Of a stretch of DNA of 64,000 bases, positions 17,553 to 27,749 are shown piece by piece. This DNA is from Enterobacillus tribolii (GTDB taxonomy: Bacteria > Pseudomonadota > Gammaproteobacteria > Enterobacterales > Enterobacteriaceae), in assembly GCF_003363015.1 (NCBI RefSeq), contig NZ_QRAP01000011.1, forward strand, positions 1 to 64,000, given 5' to 3'. The notes under the pieces were generated by a model that saw nothing but the letters and a program-made list of their open reading frames with translations, searched no databases and was not told the DNA's origin. The position numbers and the translations under genes are program-made. How positions within the stretch are numbered: position 1 is the stretch's first letter; every line of letters begins with the position of its first letter.

Positions 17553-19622
17553 TCACTTCGTGGTGCTGCCGCGCCAGACCACCAGCACTTTGTCATCCGG
17601 CGTTTGCCGGTTGAACGCATAATACGCATTTTCATGGAATGAACGCTGCGCCCCCGCACCAATGGCCGGATGCCGGGCGCGGAACTGCCCGAGCGTTTGC
17701 CAGTGCCGCACCAGCGCGGCAGAGCTATTCTCCGTATCGTGCCAGTTCATATCCGAGCGCGTGCCCTGAATCGGGTCGGAACCGGTGGGGCCGAATGGCC
17801 GGCCGGACTCATCGCCGTAAAAGATCTGTACTGCGCCGGGTGCCAGCAGCAACAGATCGGCAGCGCGCATTTGCTGTGCCAGATCCCCCCTCGCATCATC
17901 ATGGAAAAACAGGCGGGTATCGTGCGAGGAGAGATAGCTCAGCACGTTGAAGTCCCGTAGTTTTTCCGCCATCTGACGGTATGTGTCGTCAATGTTCGCA
18001 AAGCAGGGAAGCGCCCGGGCGGCCTGGTCCTGGAAGTCGAAATTAATCATGGCGTCGAAGCCTGCGGCGTAGTAATCGCTTTTCATCACGCCGTGGCCCC
18101 AGGCTTCCCCTGTCATCCAGAATGCGGAAGCGTCCGATGCCTGTTGCGGATTCTCTTTTTTCCATGCCGCCAACGCCTGTGTCGCCTGGGTTTTGAGCTG
18201 TTGCCATGCCGCTTTTTCAACGTGCTTGGCGGTATCGACACGAAAACCGTCGATGCCGTACTCCCGCACCCACTGGCTCAGCCAGTGCGTCAGGTAATCA
18301 CGCGGCGTATAGCCGGGGATTTCCCGCGCGGCGGTGTCGGGTTTGTTGCGGTAGAATGCGGGCAGGCCGCTGGCGGAGGTGGATTCAGTTTTGATGTCCG
18401 GGAGAAAGGAAAGCGACATCGTGAGGTCGTCATAGCCGGGCGCATCGTAGCCGCTGATATCCGATCGGATCCAGGCGTGGCCCCACCAGCGGCTCCAGGC
18501 GTCAGCGTCATTGAAATTGATCAGATCGTTGAAGCTGTGCCAGGTTTGGCCTTTGCCGGGGCGCCAGTCACCCCAATGCTGCCCAAGGGTTTTAGCGATC
18601 CCGTCGCCCTTCAGGTAGAGCGCGCCGAAGTTAAACTGCTGCATATCCGCCAGCGTGGCGTAACCGGTATGGTTCATCACCACGTCGAACAGAATACGGA
18701 TGCCGCGCCGGTGCGCCTGTTCAACCAGGTTCTTCAGAGCCTGTTCCGTGCCCATATTGGCATCCAGCCGGGTCCAGTCCAGCGGGTAGTAACCGTGGTA
18801 GGCGTAATGGGGGAAATCGCCTTTACTGCCGCCGCCGACCCAGCCGTGAATTTGCTCCAGCGGAGAGCTGATCCACAGGGCATTCACGCCGAGCTGTTGC
18901 AGATAATCCAGTTTCTCCGTCAGACCGGCCAGATCGCCGCCGTGAAAGGTGCCGATTTCCTGTTCACCGTCGCTGCGGCGTCCATAGCTGTGATCGTTGG
19001 CCGGATTACCGTTGTGGAAGCGATCGGTCAGGACGAAATAGACCGTGGCGTTGTGCCAGCTGAAGGGCGCAGCCTGCGACGTCGCGGCGGATTCCAGCAG
19101 CAGCAGACCGCCGCTGCGGGCGTCGGGCGTCAGCGTGATCCGGCCTGCTTCAACGGTGGTCGTCTGCCCGGAATAGAAATCCCGCACGCGCTCGCCGTCG
19201 GCGAAGGTATGCCCAACGTCCACGGTTATCGGGCCGCCGTTCCCGCGCGGGCAGGTTTCAGCCACGCTTGCGGCGGCGGTCTTCTCGTCCGGCAGCGGCT
19301 GTACGCTGAGGGACAGCGTCGGCGTTCCGCTGCGGGTATCGATGCGTGCCTGATAGACGCCGTTGCGGAATATCCGCCATTGCGGCGCTTCGCCGTTTGC
19401 GCAGGGTTGCAGGGAGAGCGTCTCACCCAGCTTTACTGCATCCGTGGGCTGCCAGCAGGCATCGCCCAGTTTAAGGCGCAGTGGAAATGCTCCCTTATTC
19501 AGCATTGTTTGTGTGCTGAACACCCCCGGCGGACTTTCGGTAAATGCGCCGAACGGCGGAGCGGACCACTGGGCAAACACGGCGGGAGTGAACAAAGCCA
19601 ACCAGAGCGCAGAACGTTTCAT
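17553..19622 (-). CDS. malS: Periplasmic alpha-amylase MalS
   Basis: MalS hydrolyses maltodextrins in the periplasm, releasing mainly maltohexaose for the maltose transporter. The 689-residue precursor begins with a signal peptide (about 1-17). The N-terminal beta-rich extension is followed by a GH13 barrel with FDVVMNHTG, the nucleophile region DGFRVDTAKH, the acid/base region MTGEAWGHG and LSSHDTR. Length is close to the 676 residues of the E. coli protein. A MalT-like box lies upstream. In E. coli malS sits beside xylR; here it lies about 36 kb away. Confidence 0.95.
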   Translation of the reverse strand: MKRSALWLALFTPAVFAQWSAPPFGAFTESPPGVFSTQTMLNKGAFPLRLKLGDACWQPTDAVKLGETLSLQPCANGEAPQWRIFRNGVYQARIDTRSGTPTLSLSVQPLPDEKTAAASVAETCPRGNGGPITVDVGHTFADGERVRDFYSGQTTTVEAGRITLTPDARSGGLLLLESAATSQAAPFSWHNATVYFVLTDRFHNGNPANDHSYGRRSDGEQEIGTFHGGDLAGLTEKLDYLQQLGVNALWISSPLEQIHGWVGGGSKGDFPHYAYHGYYPLDWTRLDANMGTEQALKNLVEQAHRRGIRILFDVVMNHTGYATLADMQQFNFGALYLKGDGIAKTLGQHWGDWRPGKGQTWHSFNDLINFNDADAWSRWWGHAWIRSDISGYDAPGYDDLTMSLSFLPDIKTESTSASGLPAFYRNKPDTAAREIPGYTPRDYLTHWLSQWVREYGIDGFRVDTAKHVEKAAWQQLKTQATQALAAWKKENPQQASDASAFWMTGEAWGHGVMKSDYYAAGFDAMINFDFQDQAARALPCFANIDDTYRQMAEKLRDFNVLSYLSSHDTRLFFHDDARGDLAQQMRAADLLLLAPGAVQIFYGDESGRPFGPTGSDPIQGTRSDMNWHDTENSSAALVRHWQTLGQFRARHPAIGAGAQRSFHENAYYAFNRQTPDDKVLVVWRGSTTK

Positions 19623-19683
19623 AGGGCACCATCCGGGCAGAGTCAGGGAGATTGACTCAGTGTGCCTGAATTTGCACGAATGA

Positions 19684-19693
19684 AATCCTCCCC
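19684..19693 (-). promoter_or_regulatory. Candidate MalT box upstream of malS
   Basis: On the minus strand GGGGAGGATT matches the first eight positions of the MalT consensus GGGGAKGAGG. It lies about 62-71 bp before the malS start, a suitable place for a MalT-activated promoter. Confidence 0.5.
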
Positions 19694-19719
19694 GCAGGGG
19701 GCGTAGGCGGACGAAGGAG

Positions 19720-19739
19720 GGAGCCGGCGGCCCGGCTCC
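19720..19739 (-). terminator. Hairpin downstream of ghrB
   Basis: GGAGCCG (19720-19726) and CGGCTCC (19733-19739) form a 7-bp GC-rich stem with a 6-nt loop, 7 nt past the ghrB stop. The run after it is pyrimidine-rich but not T-only. Confidence 0.65.
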
Positions 19740-19745
19740 GATGAC

Positions 19746-20726
19746 TTACTTTTTCAGCGCCTCAGGATTGACGCAGTTTTCTTTAACGTTTCCGTGCAAT
19801 GCGGCGATCAGGTTGTCCACGGCGCAGGCTGTCATACCGTAGCGGGTTTCATGCGTGGCGGAGCCGATGTGCGGCAGCAGTACCACATTGGGCAGGGTCA
19901 TCAGCGGAGAATCGGCGGGCAGCGGCTCCTGCTCGAATACGTCCAGCCCGGCGGCGGACAGCGTGCCGTCCTGCAACGCCGTTATCAGCGCTTTTTCATC
20001 AATGATGGGGCCGCGTCCGGCGTTGATCAGCATCGCGCCGGGCTTCATTTTCTTCAGTTGCTCGCGCCCGATCAGGTGATGGGTTTGCTGCGTTAACGGC
20101 AGAATGATGCACACAAAATCGGCCTGCCCGAGCAACGTATCCAGATCGCAGTAACGGGCGGAGAAACGGGTTTCCGCTTCCTGATGGCGCGAACGGCTGT
20201 GATACAGAATCGGCATGCCGAAGCCGAAGTGCGCCCGCTGGGCCAGCGCCGTGCCGATGCGGCCCATGCCCAGAATGCCCAGGGTTTTATGGTGTACATC
20301 GTGACCGTAATACGGCGGCGTGATGCTTTCTTTCCAGCCGCCGGCGCGGATCCAGGCATCCAGCTCGGTCATACGGCGCGCCGTAGCCAGAACCAGGCCC
20401 ATCAGGGTATCGGCGACGGTTTCCGTCAGAACCGTCGGCGTATTCATTAATACGATGCCGCGCCGGGTCATTTCTGCGACGTCAAAGTTGTCGTAACCCA
20501 CGGAGATGGTAGAGGCGGCACGCAGGCACGGCGCTTTATCCAGCAGGTCGGCATCGATTTTTCCGCCGGCGCCGAGCAACCCTTCGGCGTTTTGCAGGGC
20601 CTGCAGGAATGCGGGGTAAGTGGCGGATGAGAGTTCATCAAAGGCGGTAACGGAAAAGTGCTCATCCAGCTTGTGGCGCAGCTCTGTGGGGAGGAGGGCT
20701 TTATACACTACGATGGCAGGCTTCAT
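19746..20726 (-). CDS. ghrB: Glyoxylate/hydroxypyruvate reductase B (2-ketoaldonate reductase)
   Basis: GhrB reduces glyoxylate, hydroxypyruvate and 2-ketogluconate with NADPH in the cytoplasm. The 326-residue protein has [21 protein letters not shown] for NADP binding, NAGRGPI with the catalytic Arg, [11 protein letters not shown] with the Glu and [14 protein letters not shown] with the His. The start at 20726 has AAGGAG upstream and matches the E. coli N-terminus (MKP...YKALLP). The frame is open further upstream, but that part has no family similarity. It could act with the kgu genes in ketogluconate metabolism. Confidence 0.92.
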   Translation of the reverse strand: MKPAIVVYKALLPTELRHKLDEHFSVTAFDELSSATYPAFLQALQNAEGLLGAGGKIDADLLDKAPCLRAASTISVGYDNFDVAEMTRRGIVLMNTPTVLTETVADTLMGLVLATARRMTELDAWIRAGGWKESITPPYYGHDVHHKTLGILGMGRIGTALAQRAHFGFGMPILYHSRSRHQEAETRFSARYCDLDTLLGQADFVCIILPLTQQTHHLIGREQLKKMKPGAMLINAGRGPIIDEKALITALQDGTLSAAGLDVFEQEPLPADSPLMTLPNVVLLPHIGSATHETRYGMTACAVDNLIAALHGNVKENCVNPEALKK

Positions 20727-20877
20727 GACAGCTCCTTGGCAAAACATCAGCAATCGGGAATAAACACGAATGATTGATAATAGCAGCCATGGCGGCGAAG
20801 CGTTCAATGGGATGAGGTAAAAAAAGGAATAATAAAGTGAAAATAAAGAACAAAAGGAAATATTAACGGTTAGCGTA

Positions 20878-20906
20878 AACGAAGCATACCGTTAATATGC
20901 TTCGTT
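20878..20906. terminator. Hairpin downstream of yshB
   Basis: AACGAAGCATA and TATGCTTCGTT form a perfect 11-bp stem with a 7-nt loop, 13 nt after the yshB stop. It lacks a T run, so it may be an RNA-stabilising or weak termination structure. Confidence 0.6.
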
Positions 20907-20919
20907 TGAATGAATGCTA

Positions 20920-21045
20920 TTAGCTGAAAAAACTGAACAGCGCAGCGCACAATACTGCCGCAATCGCAGTCTGTGAGGAATGCCCGGCTGCCGCACTGAT
21001 TTCAGAGCCATGGGAAACCATAGCCAGCAATGAATCGATCATCAT
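20920..21045 (-). CDS. yshB: Small membrane protein YshB
   Basis: This 41-codon ORF follows a GGGAG ribosome binding site. Its C-terminal part, SSQTAIAAVLCAALFSFFS, closely resembles E. coli YshB (PQTAVAAVLCAAMIGLFS, from memory), a single-pass inner-membrane protein. The location beside glnG also matches E. coli. YshB has been linked to intracellular fitness in Salmonella, but its molecular role is unknown. Two adjacent ATGs (21045 and 21042) are possible starts. Confidence 0.88.
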   Translation of the reverse strand: MMIDSLLAMVSHGSEISAAAGHSSQTAIAAVLCAALFSFFS

Positions 21046-21187
21046 ATTTCTCCCTGATTACCGCAGACGATCATACTGAGGCATACCGCCCTGTAAAGAG
21101 CGGCACTGGCGTTTTTTTGTGCGCTTGATTGTGTTTCTATCATGATGAAACGAACTATTTACGCAAATCACACAAATATTTTTCTTT

Positions 21188-22603
21188 TTACTCCATGCCC
21201 AGCTCTTTAAGCTTGCGCGTCAGGGTGTTTCGCCCCCAGCCCAACAGACGGGCAGCCTCCTGTTTATGGCCCTGCGTATGGCGTAACGCGGTGGTAAGAA
21301 GCGCGCGCTCCATTTCCGGCTGCGCCTCTGATAACAGATCCTGATGACCAGAGCGCAAGGCGCGCTCCGCCCAGAGCGCCAGCAGGGATGACCAGTGATC
21401 GGGAGAGCTTTGCCCCTGCGCTTCCGGCACGGTGGTTTCGAACAGTTCGCCGGGTAAATCCTGTATCAGCACCTCCTGCCCGGCGGCCATCACCGTCAGC
21501 CAGCGGCAGGTGTTTTCCAGCTGGCGCACGTTGCCGGGCCACGGCAGGCGGGTTAACGCCTGCTCGGTGTCGGGGTGAAGGATTTTCGCTTCCACGCCCA
21601 GTTCCCTGGCCGCGTCCTGCAGGAAATAGCGCGCCAGGCGCGGGATGTCCTCGCGACGTTCGCGCAACGGGGGCAAATGGACGCGGATCACGTTCAGGCG
21701 GTGGAACAGATCTTCGCGAAATTTCCCCTCCTGCACGCGCAGCTCCAGGTTTTGGTGGGTCGCCGCGATGATGCGGACATCTACCTGTACCGGCGCATAG
21801 CCGCCGACGCGGTAAAACTGGCCGTCGGCCAGCACGCGCAGCAGGCGGGTTTGTACGTCCAGCGGCATGTCGCCGATTTCATCAAGGAACAGGGTGCCGC
21901 CGTTCGCCTGTTCGAAACGGCCCTGGCGGATTTGATTGGCGCCGGTGAACGCGCCTTTCTCATGGCCGAACAGCTCGGACTCAATCAGGTCTTTGGGAAT
22001 TGCCGCCATGTTCAGGGCGATAAACGGTTGCCGGGCGCGCGGGCTGTGGCGGTGCAGCGCATGCGCCACCAGCTCTTTGCCGGTGCCGGATTCACCGTTA
22101 ATCAGCACGCTGATGGACGAACGCGACAGCCGGCCGATGATGCGGAACACGTCCTGCATCGCGGGCGCTTCGCCGATAATGTCCGTGGCAGGGTTGCTGA
22201 CCGGCTGATTACTGCGTGCCGGCTGCTGCTGTTCCTGGTAATGGCTGATAGCGCGCTCAACCAGCGCCACCGCTTCATCAATGTCGAACGGTTTGGGCAG
22301 ATAATCGAAAGCGCCCTGTTGATAGGCGCTGACTGCGGCGTCCAGATCGGAATGCGCGGTCATGATGATCACCGGCAGCATGGGATGACGCTGCTTGATT
22401 TGTTTTAGCAACGCCAGCCCGTCAATGCCCGGCATACGAATATCCGACAGCAAAACGTCCGGCGTACGCGTTGCCAGGGCTTCCAGCACCTCCTGCCCGT
22501 TTTCGAACGCCTCACAGGCCAGATTGGCGCCGTTCAGCGCGCGTTCGAGCACCCAGCGAATGGAGCTGTCATCGTCAACAATCCAGACTATCCCCTGTTG
22601 CAT
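21188..22603 (-). CDS. glnG: Nitrogen regulation response regulator NtrC (NRI)
   Basis: NtrC, when phosphorylated by NtrB, activates sigma-54 promoters under nitrogen limitation. The 471-residue protein has a receiver domain with phosphorylated D54 in LLSDIRMPG, an AAA+ domain with GESGTGKE, the sigma-54-contacting GAFTGA and the Walker [10 protein letters not shown], and a Fis-type helix-turn-helix at the C-terminus ([20 protein letters not shown]). The ATG at 22603, with GAGG before it, gives the E. coli numbering. It is 34 nt after glnL and in the same operon. Confidence 0.98.
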   Translation of the reverse strand: MQQGIVWIVDDDSSIRWVLERALNGANLACEAFENGQEVLEALATRTPDVLLSDIRMPGIDGLALLKQIKQRHPMLPVIIMTAHSDLDAAVSAYQQGAFDYLPKPFDIDEAVALVERAISHYQEQQQPARSNQPVSNPATDIIGEAPAMQDVFRIIGRLSRSSISVLINGESGTGKELVAHALHRHSPRARQPFIALNMAAIPKDLIESELFGHEKGAFTGANQIRQGRFEQANGGTLFLDEIGDMPLDVQTRLLRVLADGQFYRVGGYAPVQVDVRIIAATHQNLELRVQEGKFREDLFHRLNVIRVHLPPLRERREDIPRLARYFLQDAARELGVEAKILHPDTEQALTRLPWPGNVRQLENTCRWLTVMAAGQEVLIQDLPGELFETTVPEAQGQSSPDHWSSLLALWAERALRSGHQDLLSEAQPEMERALLTTALRHTQGHKQEAARLLGWGRNTLTRKLKELGME

Positions 22604-22637
22604 AGCCACCTCATCACTCTTTTATCCGCGGCGGGTT

Positions 22638-23687
22638 CTATTTGCGTATCGGCAAATAAACCGAAAATTCGGTATGACCCGGCCAACTGTTAAATTCTAT
22701 TTTTCCCTGATGCTGATCGATCAAACTTCTTGCAATCGACAGGCCAAGCCCGGTGCCGCCTTCGCGTCCGCTGACCATCGGGTAAAACAATGTGTCGTGC
22801 AGGCTGGCCGGAATGCCGGGGCCGTCATCTTCAATGTCGATGCGCGCCGCCAGGCGATAACGTTCGCCATGCAGGGTAAGCTGGAACGCCGTGCGGGTTC
22901 TCAGCGTAATGGTGCCGCCGTTCCCGCCCAGCGCCTGTAAGGCGTTGCGCGCGATGTTCAGCAGCACCTGCTCGATTTGCTCCGGATCGAGAGTCAGGTC
23001 CGGCAGGCTGGGATCGTAATCCCTGACCAGGCTGACGTTCTCCGGCATTTCCAGCGCCACCAACTGATAAACCCGTTCCACTACCTGATGAATGCTCAGG
23101 GTGATGCGTTTTCCCGGATGCTGGGGGCCGAGCAGCCGGTCCACCAGATTGCGCAGCCGGTCGGCTTGTTCAATGATCACGCGGGTATATTCGGTCAGCG
23201 CCGGATCGGGCAGTGCTTTGGCAAGCAGCTGCGCCGCGCCGCGTAATCCGCCCAGCGGGTTTTTGATTTCATGCGCCAGGCCGCGCACCAGATCGCGGGC
23301 GGCAACCTGTTGTGAATGCTGGAGCTGTTCCTGGCTCAGGCGGCGCTGGCTGTCCATTGGCGACATTTCCAGCATGATGAAGCCTTCTTCAAGCAACTGG
23401 GCGGTCAGCGTCATGATGTGGGCATGGCCGTCCACCACCAGGGTGACTTCATTATCGGTAAAGCCCTGACCTGCGTTCAGGCTGTCGTTCATCATCGCCG
23501 TGTTAAGCGAGAAGTAACCGATCAGCTCCGGCAACGGCGTGCCGAACAGCTTGCGCGAACTTTGCGCCAACAGTTGCTGGGCAGCGGGATTCGCGTAGCG
23601 AACGGTGAGATCGCGCTCCAGAACCAGAACGCAGGTGATCAATGAATTGAGAATCTGCCCAGCATCGGGCAGCGTGCCTGTTGCCAT
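22638..23687 (-). CDS. glnL: Nitrogen regulation sensor kinase/phosphatase NtrB (NRII)
   Basis: NtrB phosphorylates or dephosphorylates NtrC depending on the PII protein. The 349-residue cytoplasmic kinase has an N-terminal PAS domain (about 10-75), the H-box [12 protein letters not shown] with phospho-accepting H139, the N-box NIARNALQA, and the G-boxes DDGPGIP and [12 protein letters not shown]. The start at 23687 matches E. coli ([15 protein letters not shown]). An NtrC site lies immediately upstream. Confidence 0.98.
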   Translation of the reverse strand: MATGTLPDAGQILNSLITCVLVLERDLTVRYANPAAQQLLAQSSRKLFGTPLPELIGYFSLNTAMMNDSLNAGQGFTDNEVTLVVDGHAHIMTLTAQLLEEGFIMLEMSPMDSQRRLSQEQLQHSQQVAARDLVRGLAHEIKNPLGGLRGAAQLLAKALPDPALTEYTRVIIEQADRLRNLVDRLLGPQHPGKRITLSIHQVVERVYQLVALEMPENVSLVRDYDPSLPDLTLDPEQIEQVLLNIARNALQALGGNGGTITLRTRTAFQLTLHGERYRLAARIDIEDDGPGIPASLHDTLFYPMVSGREGGTGLGLSIARSLIDQHQGKIEFNSWPGHTEFSVYLPIRK

Positions 23688-23700
23688 ACCGCAGACTCCT

Positions 23701-23715
23701 GCACTGTTTTGGTGC
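23701..23715. promoter_or_regulatory. NtrC binding site at the glnL promoter
   Basis: GCACT-GTTTT-GGTGC matches the NtrC dyad GCACC-N5-GGTGC with one mismatch. It lies 14 bp before the glnL start. In E. coli an NtrC site here represses the internal glnLG promoter. Confidence 0.8.
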
Positions 23716-23789
23716 AATTGAATTTACCGCACTGTACCACGCCCGTTATGTCCGGGTCATGCAATATGGGGGCAATGTTGTTGCGGGAG

Positions 23790-23812
23790 AAAAAAACCCA
23801 TCCGAAGATGGG
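23790..23812 (-). terminator. glnA-glnL intergenic terminator
   Basis: On the minus strand CCCATC and GATGGG pair around the stable tetraloop TTCG and are followed by a T run. It lies between glnA and glnL and should limit glnLG transcription from the glnA promoter, as in E. coli. Confidence 0.92.
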
Positions 23813-23905
23813 CTGAAAAGTTTCCACGGCAACAAAAACATCTAAACAGATTGTTTGCTGTCTGATGCCGGAACCGTGAGATACCGGCATCAGCGTTACT
23901 CTGGT

Positions 23906-25315
23906 TTACACGCTGTAATACAGCTCGAACTCAACCGGGTGCGGCGTCATGCGAACGCGCTCCATTTCAGCGTGACGCAGCTCGATGTAAGCATCGATAG
24001 CATCGTCGGTGAATACGCCGCCGCGGGTCAGGAACTCGCGATCTGCGTCCAGCGCTGCCAGCGCTTCATCCAGGGAACCGGCCACGGTCGGGATTTCTTT
24101 AGCTTCTTCCGGCGGCAGGTCGTACAGGTTTTTATCCATGGCATCGCCCGGATGAATTTTGTTGATTACGCCGTCCAGGCCGGCCATCAGCAGTGCGGCG
24201 AAGCACAGGTACGGGTTGGCAGCCGGGTCCGGGAAACGTACTTCGATACGGCGTCCTTTCGGGCTGGCGACCACCGGAATACGGATGGACGCAGAACGGT
24301 TACGGGCGGAGTAGGCCAGCATAACCGGGGCTTCGTAACCCGGAACCAAACGCTTGTAGGAGTTGGTGGTCGGGTTGGCCAGCGCGTTGATTGCTTTGGC
24401 ATGCTTGATCACGCCGCCGATGTAGTGCAGCGCGGTTTCTGACAGGCCGCCGTATTTGTCGCCGGCAAACAGGTTGGTGCCGTTTTTGGACAGCGACATG
24501 TGGCAGTGCATGCCGGAACCGTTATCGCCAAACATCGGCTTGGGCATAAAGGTGGCGGTTTTGCCGAATGCGTGGGCAACGTTGTGCACCACGTATTTGT
24601 AAATCTGAATCTCATCCGCTTTCTTGGTCATGGTATTGAAGCGGGTAGCCACTTCGTTCTGACCGGCGGTAGCCACTTCGTGGTGATGCGCTTCCACCAC
24701 CAGACCCATTTCTTCCATGGTCAGACACATGGTAGAACGCAGATCCTGTGAGGAATCAACCGGCGGAACCGGGAAGTAGCCGCCCTTCACGCCCGGACGG
24801 TGGCCTTTGTTGCCGCCGTCGTATTTGGTGGAAGAGTTCCAGGCGCCTTCGATGTCGTCGATAGCAACGTGAGAGCCGGAGATGCTGCTGCCGAAGCGGA
24901 TATCGTCAAACAGGAAGAACTCCGGTTCCGGCCCGAACAGCACGGTGTCGGCGATGCCGGATGAGCGCAGGAAATCTTCCGCGCGCTTGGAGATGGAACG
25001 CGGGTCGCGGTCGTAACCCTGCATGGTGCCCGGCTCGAGAATATCGCAGCGGATGATCAGCGTCTGATCTTCGAAGAACGGATCCAGCACTGCGGTGCTG
25101 GCGTCCGGCATCAGGACCATGTCGGATTCGTTAATGCCTTTCCAGCCGCCGATAGAGGAGCCGTCAAACATTTTGCCTTCTTCAAAGAAGTCGGCGTTTA
25201 CCTGATGAGCGGGAATGGTCACGTGCTGCTCTTTACCCTTGGTGTCGGTAAAGCGCAGGTCGACGAATTTCACTTCATGCTCATTCAGCATCGTTAATAC
25301 GTGTTCAGCGGACAT
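23906..25315 (-). CDS. glnA: Glutamine synthetase, type I
   Basis: GlnA makes glutamine from glutamate, ammonia and ATP as a dodecamer. The 469-residue protein has FDGSSIGGW, the metal-binding [11 protein letters not shown], the ATP loop [14 protein letters not shown] and the glutamate-binding NRSASIRIP. The adenylylation tyrosine is in NLYDLPPEE (Tyr398 counting Met1, Tyr397 in the mature enzyme), so control by GlnE is expected. The ATG at 25315 matches the E. coli N-terminus. It heads glnA-glnL-glnG. Confidence 0.99.
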   Translation of the reverse strand: MSAEHVLTMLNEHEVKFVDLRFTDTKGKEQHVTIPAHQVNADFFEEGKMFDGSSIGGWKGINESDMVLMPDASTAVLDPFFEDQTLIIRCDILEPGTMQGYDRDPRSISKRAEDFLRSSGIADTVLFGPEPEFFLFDDIRFGSSISGSHVAIDDIEGAWNSSTKYDGGNKGHRPGVKGGYFPVPPVDSSQDLRSTMCLTMEEMGLVVEAHHHEVATAGQNEVATRFNTMTKKADEIQIYKYVVHNVAHAFGKTATFMPKPMFGDNGSGMHCHMSLSKNGTNLFAGDKYGGLSETALHYIGGVIKHAKAINALANPTTNSYKRLVPGYEAPVMLAYSARNRSASIRIPVVASPKGRRIEVRFPDPAANPYLCFAALLMAGLDGVINKIHPGDAMDKNLYDLPPEEAKEIPTVAGSLDEALAALDADREFLTRGGVFTDDAIDAYIELRHAEMERVRMTPHPVEFELYYSV

Positions 25316-25404
25316 ACTCTTAACTCCCGGTTGCCTTAACTCGTCTTGCAACGAATCCTGGTTATTGATGATGGTTTAAAGACCCAACCCTGATGCTTTA
25401 GGTT

Positions 25405-25423
25405 AAAGCTAAAACCATGCCAA
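25405..25423 (-). promoter_or_regulatory. Sigma-54 promoter of glnA (glnAp2 equivalent)
   Basis: On the minus strand TTGGCATGGTTTTAGCTTT has GG and GC exactly 10 nt apart, the -24/-12 layout of sigma-54 promoters. It closely follows E. coli glnAp2. The predicted start near 25394 gives a leader of about 79 nt. Confidence 0.85.
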
Positions 25424-25497
25424 CTTTGCTAATACCCGGAAAAGCGCTTATTCTGTGCGCCGACCGGTAATGTGATTCTGCACCATAATAGCCTTAT

Positions 25498-25512
25498 GCA
25501 CCAATATGGTGC
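25498..25512. promoter_or_regulatory. NtrC enhancer site, promoter-proximal
   Basis: GCACC-AATAT-GGTGC is a perfect NtrC dyad centred about 110 bp upstream of the predicted glnA transcription start. Confidence 0.9.
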
Positions 25513-25528
25513 TTTTTCTCACTTACCT

Positions 25529-25543
25529 GCACCAAGAATGTGC
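25529..25543. promoter_or_regulatory. NtrC enhancer site, promoter-distal
   Basis: GCACC-AAGAA-TGTGC matches the NtrC dyad with one mismatch. It is centred 31 bp (three helical turns) from the proximal site, about -141, as at E. coli glnA. Confidence 0.85.
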
Positions 25544-25695
25544 AAATTGATTAATCTTGCGTCGTTATGCACCGTGAATAGGATCACAATCCCGTCTTTT
25601 TACTATTGTTTATAAGAGAAGGCTGTGATCTTGTTTCAGTCCCTCGCCTAATACGTGTACAATAGCGCGCTATTTCTAATGCCTGAGGCAAATCT

Positions 25696-27516
25696 GTGAT
25701 CGAAAATCTGCGTAACATCGCCATTATCGCGCACGTGGACCATGGGAAAACCACCCTGGTTGACAAGCTGTTGCAACAATCCGGCACGTTGGGCGACCGC
25801 ACCGACGGTACCGAGCGCGTAATGGACTCCAACGATTTGGAGAAAGAGCGTGGGATAACCATCCTCGCGAAAAATACCGCCATCAATTGGAACGATTACC
25901 GCATCAACATCGTTGACACCCCGGGGCACGCCGACTTCGGCGGCGAGGTGGAGCGTGTGATGTCTATGGTTGACTCGGTGCTGCTGCTGGTCGACGCAAT
26001 GGATGGTCCGATGCCGCAGACCCGTTTCGTCACCCAAAAAGCGTTCGCCTATGGCCTGAAGCCGATTGTGGTCATCAATAAGGTTGACCGTCCGGGCGCG
26101 CGTCCGGACTGGGTCGTCGATCAGGTCTTCGACCTGTTCGTCAACCTGGGCGCTACCGATGAGCAACTGGACTTCCCGATCGTTTACGCGTCTGCGCTGA
26201 ACGGCGTGGCGGGTCTGGACTATAACGAACTGGCGCCGGACATGACGCCGCTGTTCGAAGCCATCGTCAAGTACGTGGAAGCGCCGAACGTGGATCTGAA
26301 CGGTCCGTTCCAGATGCAAATCTCCCAGCTGGACTACAACAACTACGTCGGCGTTATCGGCGTGGGCCGCATCAAGCGCGGTAAAGTGAAGCCCAACCAG
26401 CAGATCACCATCATCGACAGCGAAGGCAAGCGCCGTAACGGTAAAATCGGTCAGGTGCTTGGTCATCTGGGCCTGCAGCGCATCGAGAGCTCGGAAGCGG
26501 AAGCGGGCGACATCGTTGCCATCACCGGTTTGGGCGATCTGAACATTTCAGATACCCTGTGCGACGTGAACAACGTTGAAGCGCTGCCGCCGCTGAGCGT
26601 GGACGAGCCGACCGTAAGCATGTTCTTCTGCGTCAACACCTCGCCGTTCTGCGGTAAAGAAGGTAAGTACGTGACTTCCCGTCAGATCCTCGAGCGCCTG
26701 CAGAAAGAACTGGTGCACAACGTGGCGCTGCGCGTGGAAGAAACGCCGGACCCGGACGCTTTCCGCGTTTCCGGCCGTGGCGAGCTGCACCTGTCGGTAC
26801 TGATCGAAAACATGCGCCGCGAAGGTTACGAGATGGCGGTATCCCGCCCGAAAGTTATCTTCCGCGAAGTGGATGGCCGTACCCAGGAGCCGTTCGAGCA
26901 GGTGACGCTGGATATCGAAGAGCAGCACCAGGGTTCCATCATGGAAGCGCTGGGCCTGCGTAAGGGCGACCTGCGCGACATGCTGCCGGACGGCAAAGGC
27001 CGTGTGCGCCTGGACTACATCATTCCGAGCCGTGGCCTGATCGGCTTCCGTACCGACTTCATGACCATGACCTCCGGTACCGGCCTGCTGTACTCCACCT
27101 TCAGCCACTACGACGATGTGCGTCCGGGTGAAATCGGCCAGCGCCAGAACGGCGTGCTGATCTCCAACGGCCAGGGCAAGGCAGTCGCCTATGCGCTCTA
27201 CAGCCTGCAGGATCGCGGTAAGCTGTTCCTCGGCCACGGCGCGGAAGTCTATGAAGGCCAGATCATCGGTATTCACAGCCGTTCCAACGACCTGACCGTA
27301 AACTGCCTGACCGGTAAGAAGCTGACCAACATGCGTGCTTCCGGTACTGACGAAGCCACCACCCTGAGCCCGCCGGTGAAAATGTCGCTGGAGCAGGCGC
27401 TGGAGTTCATCGATGATGATGAACTGGTTGAAGTTACGCCGACCTCTATCCGTTTGCGTAAGCGTCACCTGACAGAAAACGATCGCCGTCGCGCGAATCG
27501 CAGCAGCAACGCGTAA
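25696..27516 (+). CDS. typA: Ribosome-associated translational GTPase TypA/BipA
   Basis: BipA binds 70S ribosomes and helps 50S assembly and growth at low temperature. The 606-residue protein has the G1 motif AHVDHGKTT, the G2/switch region ERGITI, the G3 motif DTPGHADF and the G4 motif NKVD. These are followed by EF-G-like domains II, III and V and the BipA-specific C-terminal domain ([23 protein letters not shown]). The start is GTG at 25696 after TGAGGC. A -10-like TACAAT lies at 25658-25663. It is divergent from glnA. Confidence 0.98.
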   Translation: MIENLRNIAIIAHVDHGKTTLVDKLLQQSGTLGDRTDGTERVMDSNDLEKERGITILAKNTAINWNDYRINIVDTPGHADFGGEVERVMSMVDSVLLLVDAMDGPMPQTRFVTQKAFAYGLKPIVVINKVDRPGARPDWVVDQVFDLFVNLGATDEQLDFPIVYASALNGVAGLDYNELAPDMTPLFEAIVKYVEAPNVDLNGPFQMQISQLDYNNYVGVIGVGRIKRGKVKPNQQITIIDSEGKRRNGKIGQVLGHLGLQRIESSEAEAGDIVAITGLGDLNISDTLCDVNNVEALPPLSVDEPTVSMFFCVNTSPFCGKEGKYVTSRQILERLQKELVHNVALRVEETPDPDAFRVSGRGELHLSVLIENMRREGYEMAVSRPKVIFREVDGRTQEPFEQVTLDIEEQHQGSIMEALGLRKGDLRDMLPDGKGRVRLDYIIPSRGLIGFRTDFMTMTSGTGLLYSTFSHYDDVRPGEIGQRQNGVLISNGQGKAVAYALYSLQDRGKLFLGHGAEVYEGQIIGIHSRSNDLTVNCLTGKKLTNMRASGTDEATTLSPPVKMSLEQALEFIDDDELVEVTPTSIRLRKRHLTENDRRRANRSSNA

Positions 27517-27540
27517 TACGTATTGCTGAATGCGTTGAAT

Positions 27541-27571
27541 AAACGGGCTTAATTGCCCGTTTACTTTTTTT
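27541..27571 (+). terminator. Intrinsic terminator of typA
   Basis: AAACGGGC and GCCCGTTT form an 8-bp stem around TTAATT, followed by AC and seven Ts. Confidence 0.93.
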
Positions 27572-27749
27572 AGCGCCAGAGTTTAATTCCCATCTCTGTT
27601 GTGAATATATAACCAATAATTTATTTTATGAATAAATAATCCATTTTGATTTTTTACCCATCAGCGGATTTTTGTTGATTAGCTTATGCTCTCGCTATAC
27701 CGTGTAATAACCGTCTGCGCGTATATTCACTATAACAGGGACAAGCTAA

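Noticed and set aside
18093-19655. 520-codon plus-strand frame opposite malS
   Set aside because: It is an antisense shadow of a GC-rich real gene, and the malS frame is fully explained by GH13 similarity.
23863-23892. Hairpin TGATGCCGG/CCGGCATCA just after the glnA stop
   Set aside because: It lacks a T run, and the nearby hairpin with TTCG loop and T tract at 23790-23812 is the better terminator.
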